NCBI GenBank assembly: GCA_029565685.1
Contig: JAKQNR010000035.1
Span: 248,001-312,000 of the forward strand
Source: a bacterium
GTDB taxonomy: Bacteria; Zhuqueibacterota; Zhuqueibacteria; Residuimicrobiales; Residuimicrobiaceae
Length of the DNA: 64,000 nucleotides
Direction: 5' to 3'
The position numbers and the translations under genes were made by a program. Below are positions 55,296 through 64,000 of this stretch, one piece after another. The stretch's first letter is position 1. Each line of letters starts with the position of its first letter. The notes beneath the pieces are model-generated. The model made no database searches. It worked only from the letters and a program-made list of their open reading frames with translations, and was not told the origin of the DNA.

Positions 55296-56732
55296 CTAAC
55301 GCCCAGCTGCGATCCACTGGGGCAACACGTTTTTTTTGAAAAGATTTTTCTCCCGCTCGAGCCGGGCCATATCCAGACCGATGTACTGCTGCGCCTTGGC
55401 CTTGGTGGAGAGATCAGGCATAGGCGCCGGCAGCGGCGCTCCCAGCCGGATCAACAGCAGCGCGAGAAGCCTGCGCGCCTCAGATGCTTTCTCGATTGCA
55501 TGGCCCAGGATGCGACTGCACTCCAACGGCGCGTGAAAACTGCCTCCATGGCTGGCGGCGACAAAATCCCATCGCCACTGCGCCTGACGGATGAGCTGCT
55601 GAATCGGCACAAGTTGCTCCGGCGAGGCGGCGTGATCCAGCGCCGCTTTGGTTTCGATGTGCGCTTTGGTGAGCAGATCCTCAGCCATGCCCATCAACTG
55701 GCGCACCTTGTCCTGACGTTCATAGACGTTCTGTATGAGCGCGGTTTCACTCTCGCGATGGCAAACGCCGCAGGAACCCGCCACATTCTCCAGGGGACTG
55801 GAGATTTTGTGATTGGTGAATTTTACACCGCCTTCGCTGCGATACGGCATATGGCAGTCCGCACAGGCCAGTCCACGCTGAAAATGAATGCCCAACTGGA
55901 ACAGCTCCCAATCCGGATGCTGCGCTTTCAGCATGGGCGCCCGGCTGAGCTGATGCACCCAATCCACGTGCTCGACTTGATCATAATATTTTTCTATCTC
56001 TTCAGCCGTGGAACCCTGATCCCAAGGAAAAGTGAGATACTTTTCGGTTTTGCCTTTGAAATAATATTCCACGTGGCACTGGGCGCAGACCTGTGAGCGC
56101 ATCTCCTGATGCGTGGCGTCCTGAATGTTTTTTCCCCGTCGCTGATAGGCTTCGATCAAAGCAGGCCGGGTGATGCGCAGATTCATGCTCTGGGGATCGT
56201 GACAATCCTGGCAGCCGATGTTGTTTTGAATATCTTTTCCCCATTCCTCCCACTTGGCTTTGTAGAAATCGGCTGGCCCCACCTTGCTCATCAGCCGCGG
56301 CACATCCGTGCTTTTGCAAGACCAACAGGTTCCCGGCTGCTCGACGGCCGTACGCAACGTATTGCGGATATCCTCCACGGCATGATAATGACCGCGGCTC
56401 TGTTTATAATCGCGGCTGAAAGAATAGCCGGCCCAGAGCACCACCAGCTGCGGATACCGTTCGAGCATATCGATGGTGGCGGATCCCCCATGCAACGAAG
56501 CAAAGGTGGTATCAAAGGTGGCTTTGTAGGTCTCGTACTCGCGGGGATAATTCTGTCCCCAGACCTCATTGCGCGGCTCCCATTCAGCAATGGTCTTCAC
56601 CGGCTGCAAAAGTTGGTTGGCTTCGCTGCGCCGTTCCACCACGGAAGCGCCGAATAACCCAAGTAGAAAGACCATGACGGCGGTCAGAGCGAACAGCAGG
56701 ACATAAAACCAGGATTTGGGCTGAAAAGCCAT
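55296..56732 (-). CDS. nrfA: Cytochrome c nitrite reductase catalytic subunit
   Basis: A 478-residue pentahaem cytochrome that reduces nitrite to ammonium in the periplasm. An N-terminal hydrophobic segment (YVLLFALTAVMVFLLGLFG) serves as signal or anchor. The catalytic haem site is CWSCK (residues 136-140), with lysine as proximal ligand. Four CxxCH sites follow: CQDCH (174), CAQCH (216), CADCH (290) and CGVCH (321). This is the full NrfA set. It lies 86 bases after nrfH in the same run. The protein permits nitrite ammonification and detoxification. Confidence 0.96.
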   Translation of the reverse strand: MAFQPKSWFYVLLFALTAVMVFLLGLFGASVVERRSEANQLLQPVKTIAEWEPRNEVWGQNYPREYETYKATFDTTFASLHGGSATIDMLERYPQLVVLWAGYSFSRDYKQSRGHYHAVEDIRNTLRTAVEQPGTCWSCKSTDVPRLMSKVGPADFYKAKWEEWGKDIQNNIGCQDCHDPQSMNLRITRPALIEAYQRRGKNIQDATHQEMRSQVCAQCHVEYYFKGKTEKYLTFPWDQGSTAEEIEKYYDQVEHVDWVHQLSRAPMLKAQHPDWELFQLGIHFQRGLACADCHMPYRSEGGVKFTNHKISSPLENVAGSCGVCHRESETALIQNVYERQDKVRQLMGMAEDLLTKAHIETKAALDHAASPEQLVPIQQLIRQAQWRWDFVAASHGGSFHAPLECSRILGHAIEKASEARRLLALLLIRLGAPLPAPMPDLSTKAKAQQYIGLDMARLEREKNLFKKNVLPQWIAAGR

Positions 56733-56818
56733 AACTCACTCCACGGTTGACGAACTCGCCAAAAAACGATCGTTCTGAATAACGCTTCATGTAATCGGCC
56801 CCATCCTCTCAGCGCCCT

Positions 56819-57409
56819 TTAACGCTTCATCAGCCATTCTGGAGCAGCCGGCGTCAGGCGCGGAACCCGCGCCATGGGCGTGGAGCCCAGGCTGTTGACT
56901 CGGCCGTGGGGCGTTTCCTGATGACAGGCCACGCAGCGCTTTGCGTCTTTGCTGCATCGTCCGCTGCTTACGCAGTTGGCGTACATCGGCAATCTTTCGA
57001 CCAGCTGCTGATGACAACGGACGCAATTCTCCGCAACGACCGCGGCGCCGGCGGATTTGATTCGAATAACCTGGGGTTCCAAGCGAAAGGTGAACATAAA
57101 GGAATGGCGCAAACCATCCTGCGCCTTGAAGGCATAATGGCGAAAAAAGGAGATGTGCGGAACATGACAATCGTTGCACCCGGCCGCGCGATTATGGCTG
57201 CTGCGCTGCCAGGTGGCGTACTGGGGGGACATGACGTGGCAGTTCATGCAGGTGACAGGATCGTCGGACAGATAAGAGGTCGCCCGCGCGAGATGAAGGA
57301 CCAGCGCACCCAGACCGGCCATAAACGCCGACAACAGCAACACCGGCAAACGCCAGGCGGGCGGCGGCCAAATCTGTTCCAGAGTACGAGCAAGGAGCGA
57401 GTGATGCAA
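56819..57409 (-). CDS. nrfH: Cytochrome c nitrite reductase membrane subunit
   Basis: A 196-residue NapC/NirT-type tetrahaem cytochrome that passes quinol electrons to NrfA. It starts at a TTG (57409) with GGAG eight bases upstream. One membrane helix (LPVLLLSAFMAGLGALVLHL) precedes haem motifs CMNCHVM (with the methionine ligand position), CNDCH, CVRCH and CVACH. It is the first gene of the nrfHA pair. About 200 bases separate it from the ClC gene, so it probably has its own promoter. Confidence 0.95.
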   Translation of the reverse strand: MHHSLLARTLEQIWPPPAWRLPVLLLSAFMAGLGALVLHLARATSYLSDDPVTCMNCHVMSPQYATWQRSSHNRAAGCNDCHVPHISFFRHYAFKAQDGLRHSFMFTFRLEPQVIRIKSAGAAVVAENCVRCHQQLVERLPMYANCVSSGRCSKDAKRCVACHQETPHGRVNSLGSTPMARVPRLTPAAPEWLMKR

Positions 57410-57609
57410 AAATAGAGCTCCGGATGATCAGGGGATAACAATAATAAAAAAGTAACTAAACAGACCGAATTAAGCAAGGAAATTTACGCTTAGAGGTTTC
57501 AGCATGTCCTTCATATGGTACGGAATACGCAGCAACGCAGCGCATACTACCAAGCCATATCACATAAATGCGATGTGAAAATTATCGCCCTGATCGTGCT
57601 AGGCCGACG

Positions 57610-59337
57610 TCAGCTTTCGATGGCGGCCTGAGCGCGTATCAAATCATGCAGCGTGACGATTCCCACCACCTCCCCTGTCTCCCTTGCCACCACCACCATA
57701 TTGGCAGGTGATTCGATAAATTTATTGCCCACTTCACGAACCGTCTGGTCTGGATGGCAGGTGACCGCTGGTATCACCGCAGGGCGCCCACCGGCCGACA
57801 GAGCCGACAAGATCTCTGCGCGGCCGACCATGCCCTGCACGCCCTGTTCGCCGATCAATGGAAAATAGGCATAGGGATGGGCGCTGACCGCCTTTTTCAA
57901 GGCGTCCGGCATCAGATCCGTCAGAACCACTGGTTTGGGATTGGCGATGGCGGATATGGGCAGATTCTGCCAGGCCTGCAGGTCAAGGGGCGGTCGGACT
58001 TTGTAAAGTTCGTGACCGTCCTGCACGAGCAACGCATCGTAAAAATTCAGCGGACCCGCGGACCGGGCGACAGCCTGACTGATGATCATGCCGATCAACA
58101 GACCCGGCACCAGAGAAAACTGGTGCGTCATTTCAAAGACGATCAACATCGAAGTCAGAGGCGCACGGACGATGGCGCCGAGACAGGCGCTCATCCCCAC
58201 TGCCGAGAGAACGATCCGGTCCGCAGGGGTCAAGGGCAGCCACAGGCTGCAGAGACCACCGAGAAAATAACCGCTCATACCGCCGAGAAAGAGCGAAGGG
58301 GCGAATATGCCCCCGCAGGCGCCAAAGCCGTAGCTGGCGATGGTTGCGGCGAGTTTGGCTGCGATCAATAGGCCCGCAACCCGCCAGTCGAAAAAATTGT
58401 TCAGCGCACTGGAGAGATCCTGATAGCCGAGGCCAAAGACACCTATTTTTCCCGTGGAGAGAAACAGAGTCACACCGATGGCCCAGGTGATCAGACCGCC
58501 GAAGAGAGGTAAAAGCCAAAAGGGTACGCGTTTTTGCTGAATCATTCTGCTTCGCAGCCGAAGCGTCCCGGTCTGAAACAAGCGGCCGACAGTTGCGGCA
58601 AGAAGCGCGACGGCCGGCACCACAGCATAGTGCAGCCAGCTGACCTTTTCCACCTCAGGCAAGGCAAAAGCGGGTTGACGGCCAAGGATGCCGTAGACGA
58701 CAAAAGCGCCGATCACCGACGCCAAGACCACACGGCCGAGGAAACGGCTGTTCAGATCGCCGATCACCTCTTCGATGGCAAAAGTGATCGCCGCCAGAGG
58801 GGTGTTGAACGCCGCTGCCAACCCTGCGCTGGCGCCGATGATGGCCGGCCCGCGCCGCTCCCTCCGGTCGCTGCCAAAAGCGCCTGACAGATTAGAGGCC
58901 ACGCCGGCGCCGATATAAACCGACGGCCCTTCACGGCCCAGGCTCTGCCCGCCGCCGATGCTGAGGATGCCGCCGGCGAACTTGATCAACACCGGTCTGA
59001 AGCGAATCCAGCCGAGCTCCTTCCAAAAAGCGGATTTGACCTGCGGAATCCCGCTGCCAGCCGCCTCAGCGCTAAAAAACTTGAGTAGCAGTCCGACAAG
59101 CAAGGAGGAGACTACGATTATTAAAAAGCTGGCGATGGTAAAATACCATTTCGATCGCAGGGCAAAAGCGGAATAGGTCCAGGCATAGAGCAGATTGATC
59201 AGAAATAAAAAAGCGACGGCTGACAGGCCGGCGGCAAAACTGGTGATCACCGTCATAACCGTCGAACGCATGTTTTCCGGAAGTCGTTGCAGGAGGGCGG
59301 AGGGCCAAAGTGCACCCAGGAATCGTTTTCCAAGCAT
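57610..59337 (-). CDS. clcA: ClC-family chloride/proton antiporter with CBS pair
   Basis: A 575-residue membrane protein. Selectivity-filter motifs are AGSGIPQVK, GREGPSVYIG with the gating glutamate E136, and GGIFAPSLFLGG. The internal proton glutamate is present at E190 (AFNTPLAAITFAIEEV), so H+-coupled exchange is likelier than a passive channel. A C-terminal pair of CBS domains (about residues 450-575; PVVLTDLMPDALKKAVSA, VTCHPDQTVREVGNKF) can bind nucleotides in related proteins. The ion could be chloride or another anion. Confidence 0.93.
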   Translation of the reverse strand: MLGKRFLGALWPSALLQRLPENMRSTVMTVITSFAAGLSAVAFLFLINLLYAWTYSAFALRSKWYFTIASFLIIVVSSLLVGLLLKFFSAEAAGSGIPQVKSAFWKELGWIRFRPVLIKFAGGILSIGGGQSLGREGPSVYIGAGVASNLSGAFGSDRRERRGPAIIGASAGLAAAFNTPLAAITFAIEEVIGDLNSRFLGRVVLASVIGAFVVYGILGRQPAFALPEVEKVSWLHYAVVPAVALLAATVGRLFQTGTLRLRSRMIQQKRVPFWLLPLFGGLITWAIGVTLFLSTGKIGVFGLGYQDLSSALNNFFDWRVAGLLIAAKLAATIASYGFGACGGIFAPSLFLGGMSGYFLGGLCSLWLPLTPADRIVLSAVGMSACLGAIVRAPLTSMLIVFEMTHQFSLVPGLLIGMIISQAVARSAGPLNFYDALLVQDGHELYKVRPPLDLQAWQNLPISAIANPKPVVLTDLMPDALKKAVSAHPYAYFPLIGEQGVQGMVGRAEILSALSAGGRPAVIPAVTCHPDQTVREVGNKFIESPANMVVVARETGEVVGIVTLHDLIRAQAAIES

Positions 59338-59529
59338 TTGTCAGGATCTTGTATTAAAAGGTTATCACAACGCTGTTTAGACAAGACAACGGGCGGATGG
59401 TTCAGGTTCTTTGCACCGGCGTGGACACCGGTCGGTCGACTACTGCTATTGCGGCAATTGGCTGTTTTAATGTTATAGTATAGCTCTTTGAACAAGTTCT
59501 ACAAAAAACGAATGGTCGGCATCGCAACC

Positions 59530-59708
59530 TTGTCATTCCGAGCCCGCATCCTCGTATTCTGAACAGTCTAAAGCAGTTGCAAAGGGCGAGGAATCTATCG
59601 ACGGACAGCCCTTATACCTTTCCCAGGTTCGGTTCGTCGCTTGATCCTTCGGCGCCCATATTCTGCAAACAGACGTTGCAATCCATTAGCTTGCGCCTCG
59701 GATGACAA
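59530..59708. repeat. MITE-like intergenic repeat with terminal inverted repeats
   Basis: The left end TTGTCATTCCGAG (59530-59542) and the right end (minus strand TTGTCATCCGAGG, 59696-59708) are inverted copies differing by one base indel. The interior includes GAGGAATCTATCG near 59589. Sequences of the form TTGTCATTCCGAG...GAGGAATCT are familiar as dispersed, non-coding, non-autonomous repeats in many FCB and related genomes. No transposase is present and target duplications are not obvious. Confidence 0.6.
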
Positions 59709-59940
59709 AATGGTTAATGGGCACTCTATTTTTAATGCCAACTAGTAGATCTTTAGACTGACTTTAAAAGAAACAACCGATTGATGGCAAAAAAGAATTG
59801 CCGGCATAAAAAGTCATTAACATCCACATAAAAATAGGTAATTCGTATTAGCTACTAAAGGTACAAATATTACCGCATTTATCAAAGATGAAAATAGAGA
59901 CGTACATCTTCTCTGCACAACGCATGCATTGCGAAGTGAA

Positions 59941-59976
59941 ATAAAAAAAGGGCTTCCCATGAATGAGAAAGCCCTT
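59941..59976 (-). terminator. Rho-independent terminator of the truncated TonB-receptor gene
   Basis: On the minus strand AAGGGCTT and AAGCCCTT form an 8-bp stem with a 13-base loop, followed by TTTTTAT. It begins about 40 bases after the receptor stop codon. Confidence 0.8.
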
Positions 59977-60016
59977 CAAATCAACTAAGACAAGTGGGTA
60001 ACGGCGAAATCGAAAA

Positions 60017-61741
60017 TTAGAAGAAAAACTTGCATTCCACAGTGGGCAAAAAAGGCAAGGTGGTATAGGCTTTGCGAACAGGCTTGCCCTCTTGGATTCG
60101 GTAATCATAGAGCAGGATGTTCTTTTGATTATAGAGGTTCTTCACCTCCAGGAAGACGGCGAGATGGTATTTGCCTGCTGAAAAACTCTTTCCAATCCTC
60201 ACATCCAACCGGTGATAGGCGGGATACCGCGCCGAATAATAATCGCCATATTCCCACAAGGTTCCTCCCCACCCGGGTTGCGCAATCATGGGCGTATAGG
60301 GAATGCCGCTGAGATAGCGCCACTTGACATTCAGCTGCCAGGATTTGGCCAGCCGGCAATGGAGATAGAGAGAAAGATTATGCGGCTGATCGGTGAACCG
60401 TGGCAGAGTCAGCTTTTCGATTTGCATTTTTTCCCAGTTGAAGAAAAACGTCTCCAGCTCTGTTTTCGAATAGGCATAGGCCGCCCAGATCGAAAAAGAG
60501 GATGACACTTTTCCATTTATGAAAAATTCGACGCCCCGAGCCATTCCGCGATTTGGATTGCCGTATCGCAATTCAGGCAGTCCGGATGGTTCATCGAATT
60601 CAACATAATGGCCGATCATCCGCTGCAGGGATTTTTGATAGGCCTCGAAGCGCAGGGAAAGCCTGTCTGAAAAATAGTGTTCAAGGCCCAGTACCAGGTG
60701 CGTGGATTGCTGAGCTTTGGGATTATGCTCCGCGCCTTTCTGGTTGGTCAGCTCGGCATAGATGGGCGCCTGGTAGTATTGACCCCATGCCGCGCGTAGA
60801 ATGGTCTTTGATTTCAGATGATAGGACAAACCGCATCGAGGGCTGATCTGGCGGTCGTCGTTATACTCGAACGCGTCATAGCGCAGACCGACGTTCACAA
60901 ATAGCGGCTCAGCCAGTTGTATTTGATCCTGAAAATAGGCCGCTATCTTTCGGGTTCGAGGAGAAATGGTCCGTGTGCCGAAATAGGATTGGACCAGATC
61001 CTCGAGCTCCTGTTGATCGTGCGACAGTTCCTCGGTTTCCACCTCATAGGTATAAGCGATATGTTTGTAGGATAGCCCGAGACTGGTCTCATGGCGGCGA
61101 TGTGGCCAGGCTTTGACATTCCAGAGACAGGCGGTTTCCTTCAGATCAAGTTTTTCCTCTTTTGTACGACCGACCCGATTGTCCCAGAAATTATGGCCCT
61201 GGGAAATAATGCATTCGGAAGAAACGGTAGAATGAAGCCTGCTTTTCCACACGAGTCCCTGATAACAATTGCCGTAATCCGCATAAATATCGGAATCGCC
61301 TCGCCATTGCTCGAGAAAAGAGTTATCTTTGGAATAGAGAAAATTGTAGTAAAGCTGATTTTTTTCAGAAAGGGAAAGCGTGATCTTGCTCTGAGCGTCA
61401 TAGAAAGAAGGAGAAAATGTGTGATCCGTCGGATTGAGAAACTCGGCGGCCTCCTTGAGAAGACTTTTGCGAAACGACGCGATCGCGCTGCCGTGTGGAA
61501 AAGGCGTTTCCAGCAACACGGCCAGGCCGGTTCCGCCGGCGCCGACCTGGCCGCTGAACCGTTCGGAACGGCTCGTGCGATTTTCAATCGAGACCACCGA
61601 GGACAACCGGTCCCCATATTTTGCTTCAAATCCGCCGGTCATCATCGAGAGGTTGTCGACGAGGTCCATATTCATCACGCCGACTGCGCCGCCGAGATCT
61701 TTGAGATGATAGGGATCGTAGATCTCGATGCCGTCATGCAA
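60017..61741 (-). pseudogene. TonB-dependent receptor lacking its N-terminus
   Basis: About 574 residues remain of a TonB-dependent receptor: the late plug (HDGIEIYDPYHLKDLGGA, MMTGGFEAKYGDRLSSVVSI) and the complete barrel, with strands ending in TLPFLPTVECKFFF. Normally an equivalent DGIEVYDPYHL segment follows 150-250 residues of signal peptide, carboxypeptidase-like domain and early plug. Here an in-frame TGA lies three codons upstream, and no frame above 61741 encodes the missing part. The only start option is a TTG. Loss by deletion or rearrangement is therefore likely. The terminator downstream is intact, so decay may be recent. A sequencing or assembly error cannot be excluded. Confidence 0.75.
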
Positions 61742-62388
61742 ACTTGATCAAGTAAAGACTGTTGCTCCCTCCACATCCAATTTATATATCTTAGTATCCT
61801 ATTGTATACGCGCGTACAAGCATTCTCCAAAATGCGCCGGGAGTAAAAATCCCAGACAAAAATGCATGCGGATTCCTGCATAAAAAACAGCCACAGCAAT
61901 CCCATGAATCGCCTGGATTAGCCCAATTGTCAGTTCAGAGACTTGCCGAGTCCACTGACAATTCATTAATGCAAACAATTATAAAGTCAGTTTTAAAGAT
62001 AATCCATCCCCACACTGGTAGAGCTGAATGACAACTGCAGAATACGGATAGGTAATACCGACGTCCATTCCCAGCACCAGGACAGACATAGGGATAACTG
62101 CTATTGGAATCCCTCGTTTTTAAAAATCACTTGGTCGAAAAATTTAAATTGGATGCGTCAGTCCTTTTTGCTGCATTGCACTGGGATGGCGTGGATTCAA
62201 CGGCAAGGACATGGGCTCCTCCTCAACCCATGCCAGTGGATGAATGGATAAAATACCCTTGTGTAGGAAGTTAATTTATTCAACGCATAAAGTCAAGACA
62301 TTTTTACAATTCATCAGACTGAGGCCGCCTGTACCTGAAAACAGGCGGCCGGAAGAACAACACAGGCCCACCCATTGCCCGATCCGCT
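61742..62388. other. 647-bp gene-poor region with inverted repeats
   Basis: I see no supportable gene. Notable structures are a near-palindrome TTGTATACGCGCGTACAA (61802-61819) and a 10-bp perfect inverted repeat AATTGTCAGT/ACTGACAATT (61925-61934 and 61954-61963). A 10-bp hairpin lies near the export pseudogene (annotated separately). The part next to the truncated receptor does not encode its missing domain. Confidence 0.45.
62323..62350 (-). terminator. Hairpin downstream of the export pseudogene
   Basis: A perfect 10-bp stem (GGCCGCCTGT at 62323-62332, ACAGGCGGCC at 62341-62350) with an 8-base loop lies 39 bases after the pseudogene stop. No T tract follows on the minus strand, so it may be a factor-assisted terminator or RNA-stabilising structure. 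Confidence 0.45.
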
Positions 62389-63300
62389 TCAATCATCATC
62401 TCGTGTTACATCGATCAGGTAATACAGAGTAGCCAAGGCCGAGGCGTCGCGAATAAAATTAAAAAATTTGCTCCAGCTCAACTTTTTTTCCGGAATAAAA
62501 ACGACATCGGCGGGCACGACAATCGGGATGGTTCCGAATCCCTTGGAAGCCATGAGTTCTTTGATATTGATCGATACCTCCCGCGAATCCTGCCCTGTGT
62601 AAGAAACGATCTTTACCTTTTTCAGGCTGGCGTCCTCGGTGGGTCCGCCGGCCAAAAAAATGACATCCAATACCGTACTCTTGAAAAACACCTCGTAACT
62701 TCCTGGATTTACCACTTCTCCAAGCACCTTGACATTGGTCGCCAGGGGATTGCCCGGCACCACAACAGTATCGTCGTCTTTGAGCAAAGGCAGCATGGAG
62801 GGATCGCCCTGAAGATAAAATTGCTCCATGTTCACTATCTGTTCTGTTTCTTCCCCATTTTCCTTGCTGATCAGCCTGATCCTGGCAAGTTGAGCGCCTG
62901 GAATGAATCCCCCTGCCGCGCCGATCGCGCCCTGCAGAGTGGCGGTGTTGGCGATCTGATACAGCCCAGGTCGTGCAACCTGCCCTAATACATTTATTTT
63001 AATAGGATAACTCTCACTGAACCGCACCATCAGCAGAGGCGTGCTGCCCATGAACGAACTCAACTGATTGACCAACACCTCTTTGAATCGTTACAGCGTA
63101 ACCCCGTCAATGGGCAATCCCTGTAAACCGGGAAATTCCACGGTTCCGTCCTGTTTGACGATGACGATTTTGCTCAGCCCCTCGGTCTGCGGAGCGAGGA
63201 TCTCTATGGCGTCGCCCGGCTTGATCAGACGCTCCTGACCGAAAAGCCAAAGTGGCAACAAAAAGAGGACAATGGCTACGGCTTTGCCATGATCGTACAT
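62389..63300 (-). pseudogene. Polysaccharide export (Wza/SLBB) protein with in-frame stop
   Basis: Two open frames in the same phase form one gene of about 303 codons. The first (ATG at 63300, behind GGAAAGAG) has a signal peptide (AVAIVLFLLPLWLFG) and the start of the export domain (LIKPGDAIEIL, IVKQDGTVEFPGLQGLPIDG). A TAA at 63091-63093, codon 70, then interrupts it, and the same frame continues with RFKEVLVNQLSSFMGST, two SLBB-like units (KINVLGQVARPGLYQIANTA and NVKVLGEVVNPGSYEVFFKS) and a C-terminal segment near the membrane (FFNFIRDASALATLYYLID). A single base change from CAA, CAG-like or AAA codons could create it. No partner capsule genes are in the window. Confidence 0.8.
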
Positions 63301-63770
63301 AGTCTCTTTCCCATGACAACCGGTTTGTGGAATGTAGATTAACGCGCTGCGCACGAAAAATGCGAAACAATGGCATGACCCCCGCGGTGGTTCCCCGATC
63401 CCCTCGTTTAAAGATATGCACTGCGATTCAATTAATCAAGTAAAAAGAATGAGATCTATCCCAGCAGGGGTTTTTCCTGCCGCTCATGAACTATATCTGT
63501 TTCAGGGTCCAGCCAAAAGGGCGCCGGCCGGCCCTGTCGATTCGCAGCAGAAAAAACATAGCCGGACTCGGTTTACAGCAGATCAATGCCATCCGGCCTC
63601 GCCGCCAATTCCATAACGCGCTATTTTTTCCTTGCACAATGAAATGACAATTTGTATACTTGTTTTGCTTATCAGAGCGGCACCTTGAAAGACGAGGCCT
63701 TTCTCAAACCCCGGCGTATTCGGCGACTTGGCGGAAAGCGCTCTCGATCCAACCAATGCAGAATAAGCGG
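63301..63770. other. 470-bp region between the export pseudogene and the CAP-domain gene
   Basis: This should contain divergent promoters for the export pseudogene and the CAP-domain gene. No credible coding sequence or confident promoter is seen. It is flanked by a decayed gene on one side and the window edge gene on the other. Confidence 0.4.
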
Positions 63771-64000
63771 ATGAATAAAATAATCAACGCACTGATTCTC
63801 CTCTCTCTGATCACTGTATTTTGCACCAATGACCGCTGCAAAACAAACGGTGAAAATGCCACGGCTAAACCAAAGCCAGAGCAAACCAGCGCAGAAGAAA
63901 AAAAACGGACGAACGGATCGAGACTGTCCGATCAGCAGGTCCGCCTCATTCTGCAGCTTCACAACCAGGCGCGAGCCGAGGTGCGGGTTGCTCCCCTGAC
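63771..64000 (+). CDS. CAP-superfamily (SCP/PR1-like) secreted protein, 3' truncated by window edge
   Basis: The frame is open from the ATG at 63771 to the last base, 76 codons so far. It starts with a signal-like segment (NALILLSLITVFC), then a lysine/proline/glutamate linker (NATAKPKPEQTSAEEKKR). The final residues LILQLHNQARAEVRVAPL match the first helix of CAP proteins, including the conserved histidine and the N-x-x-R-A-E-V pattern. CAP proteins are extracellular and of varied function, some binding lipids or sterols. The rest of the domain lies outside the window. Confidence 0.75.
   Translation, partial: MNKIINALILLSLITVFCTNDRCKTNGENATAKPKPEQTSAEEKKRTNGSRLSDQQVRLILQLHNQARAEVRVAPL

Larger units (their letters stand above)
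59338..60016. other. 679-bp region without a supported gene
   Basis: It holds the ClC upstream region, the MITE-like repeat (annotated separately) and the terminator of the truncated TonB receptor gene. The remaining short open frames have no recognisable sequence. Confidence 0.5.

Noticed and set aside
62402..62423. A GTGTTAC sequence followed by GTAATAC, resembling a second NikR box
   Set aside because: The right half is imperfect, the spacer is 9 bases instead of 13, and it lies inside the 3' end of the export pseudogene.
63672..63962. A 96-codon minus-strand frame at the window end
   Set aside because: It is antisense to the CAP-domain gene, which carries a recognisable family helix on the plus strand.

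Overview
The window is about 64 kb of a moderately GC-rich bacterial chromosome with about 48 protein genes. I see no rRNA, tRNA, CRISPR array, insertion sequence or phage gene. The best lineage clues are a giant secreted protein ending in a NYPNPFNP-type C-terminal domain, an exbB-exbD-exbD-tonB locus followed by PstS-like and TPR genes, DUF5683-like proteins and several TonB-dependent receptors. Together they suggest a Gram-negative, diderm member of the FCB group, perhaps a Calditrichota/KSB1-like lineage; the exact phylum is inference.

Layout. 1-1.5 kb: two tandem DUF5683-like proteins. 1.6-5.6 kb (minus): a DHDPS/NAL-family aldolase and a large GlnE/GlnD-like protein with two nucleotidyltransferase sites. 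5.75-9.2 kb (plus): a complete succinate dehydrogenase/fumarate reductase operon in the order A-C-D-B. 9.3-14.2 kb: a LysE-type exporter, a papain-like peptidase, CutC, a RarD-like permease and a parvulin-type foldase. 14.5-18.1 kb (minus): a nickel locus made of nikR with a palindromic operator, a TonB-dependent receptor, an ECF S-component-like membrane protein and a methyltransferase. 18.2-21.4 kb: the peptidoglycan enzymes NamZ and MltD. 21.7-23.9 kb: a membrane pyrophosphatase.

24.4-34.6 kb (plus): a histidine kinase and an NtrC-type regulator, then a sigma-54-like promoter and a STAS gene leading into exbB-exbD-exbD-tonB, a PstS-like lipoprotein, a TPR protein and another lipoprotein, closed by a strong terminator. 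34.7-42.8 kb (minus): one long gene run from polA through an RsbU-like phosphatase, RsbW-like kinase and STAS protein directly into mlaE-mlaF-mlaD and a PqiC-like lipoprotein. This couples a partner-switching module to a phospholipid transporter. 43-52.3 kb: a DUF3467 protein, a small outer-membrane protein and an 8.1-kb gene for a 2692-residue SGNH-hydrolase/Ig-repeat surface protein.

52.4-59.3 kb: an EamA permease, an unrecognised protein, a short-chain dehydrogenase, nrfHA (ammonifying nitrite reductase) and a ClC antiporter. With the dehydrogenase/fumarate reductase this indicates anaerobic respiratory capacity. 59.4-64 kb looks degraded: a MITE-like repeat, a TonB receptor lacking its N-terminus, a polysaccharide-export gene broken by an in-frame stop, several gene-poor stretches, and the start of a CAP-domain protein cut by the window edge.
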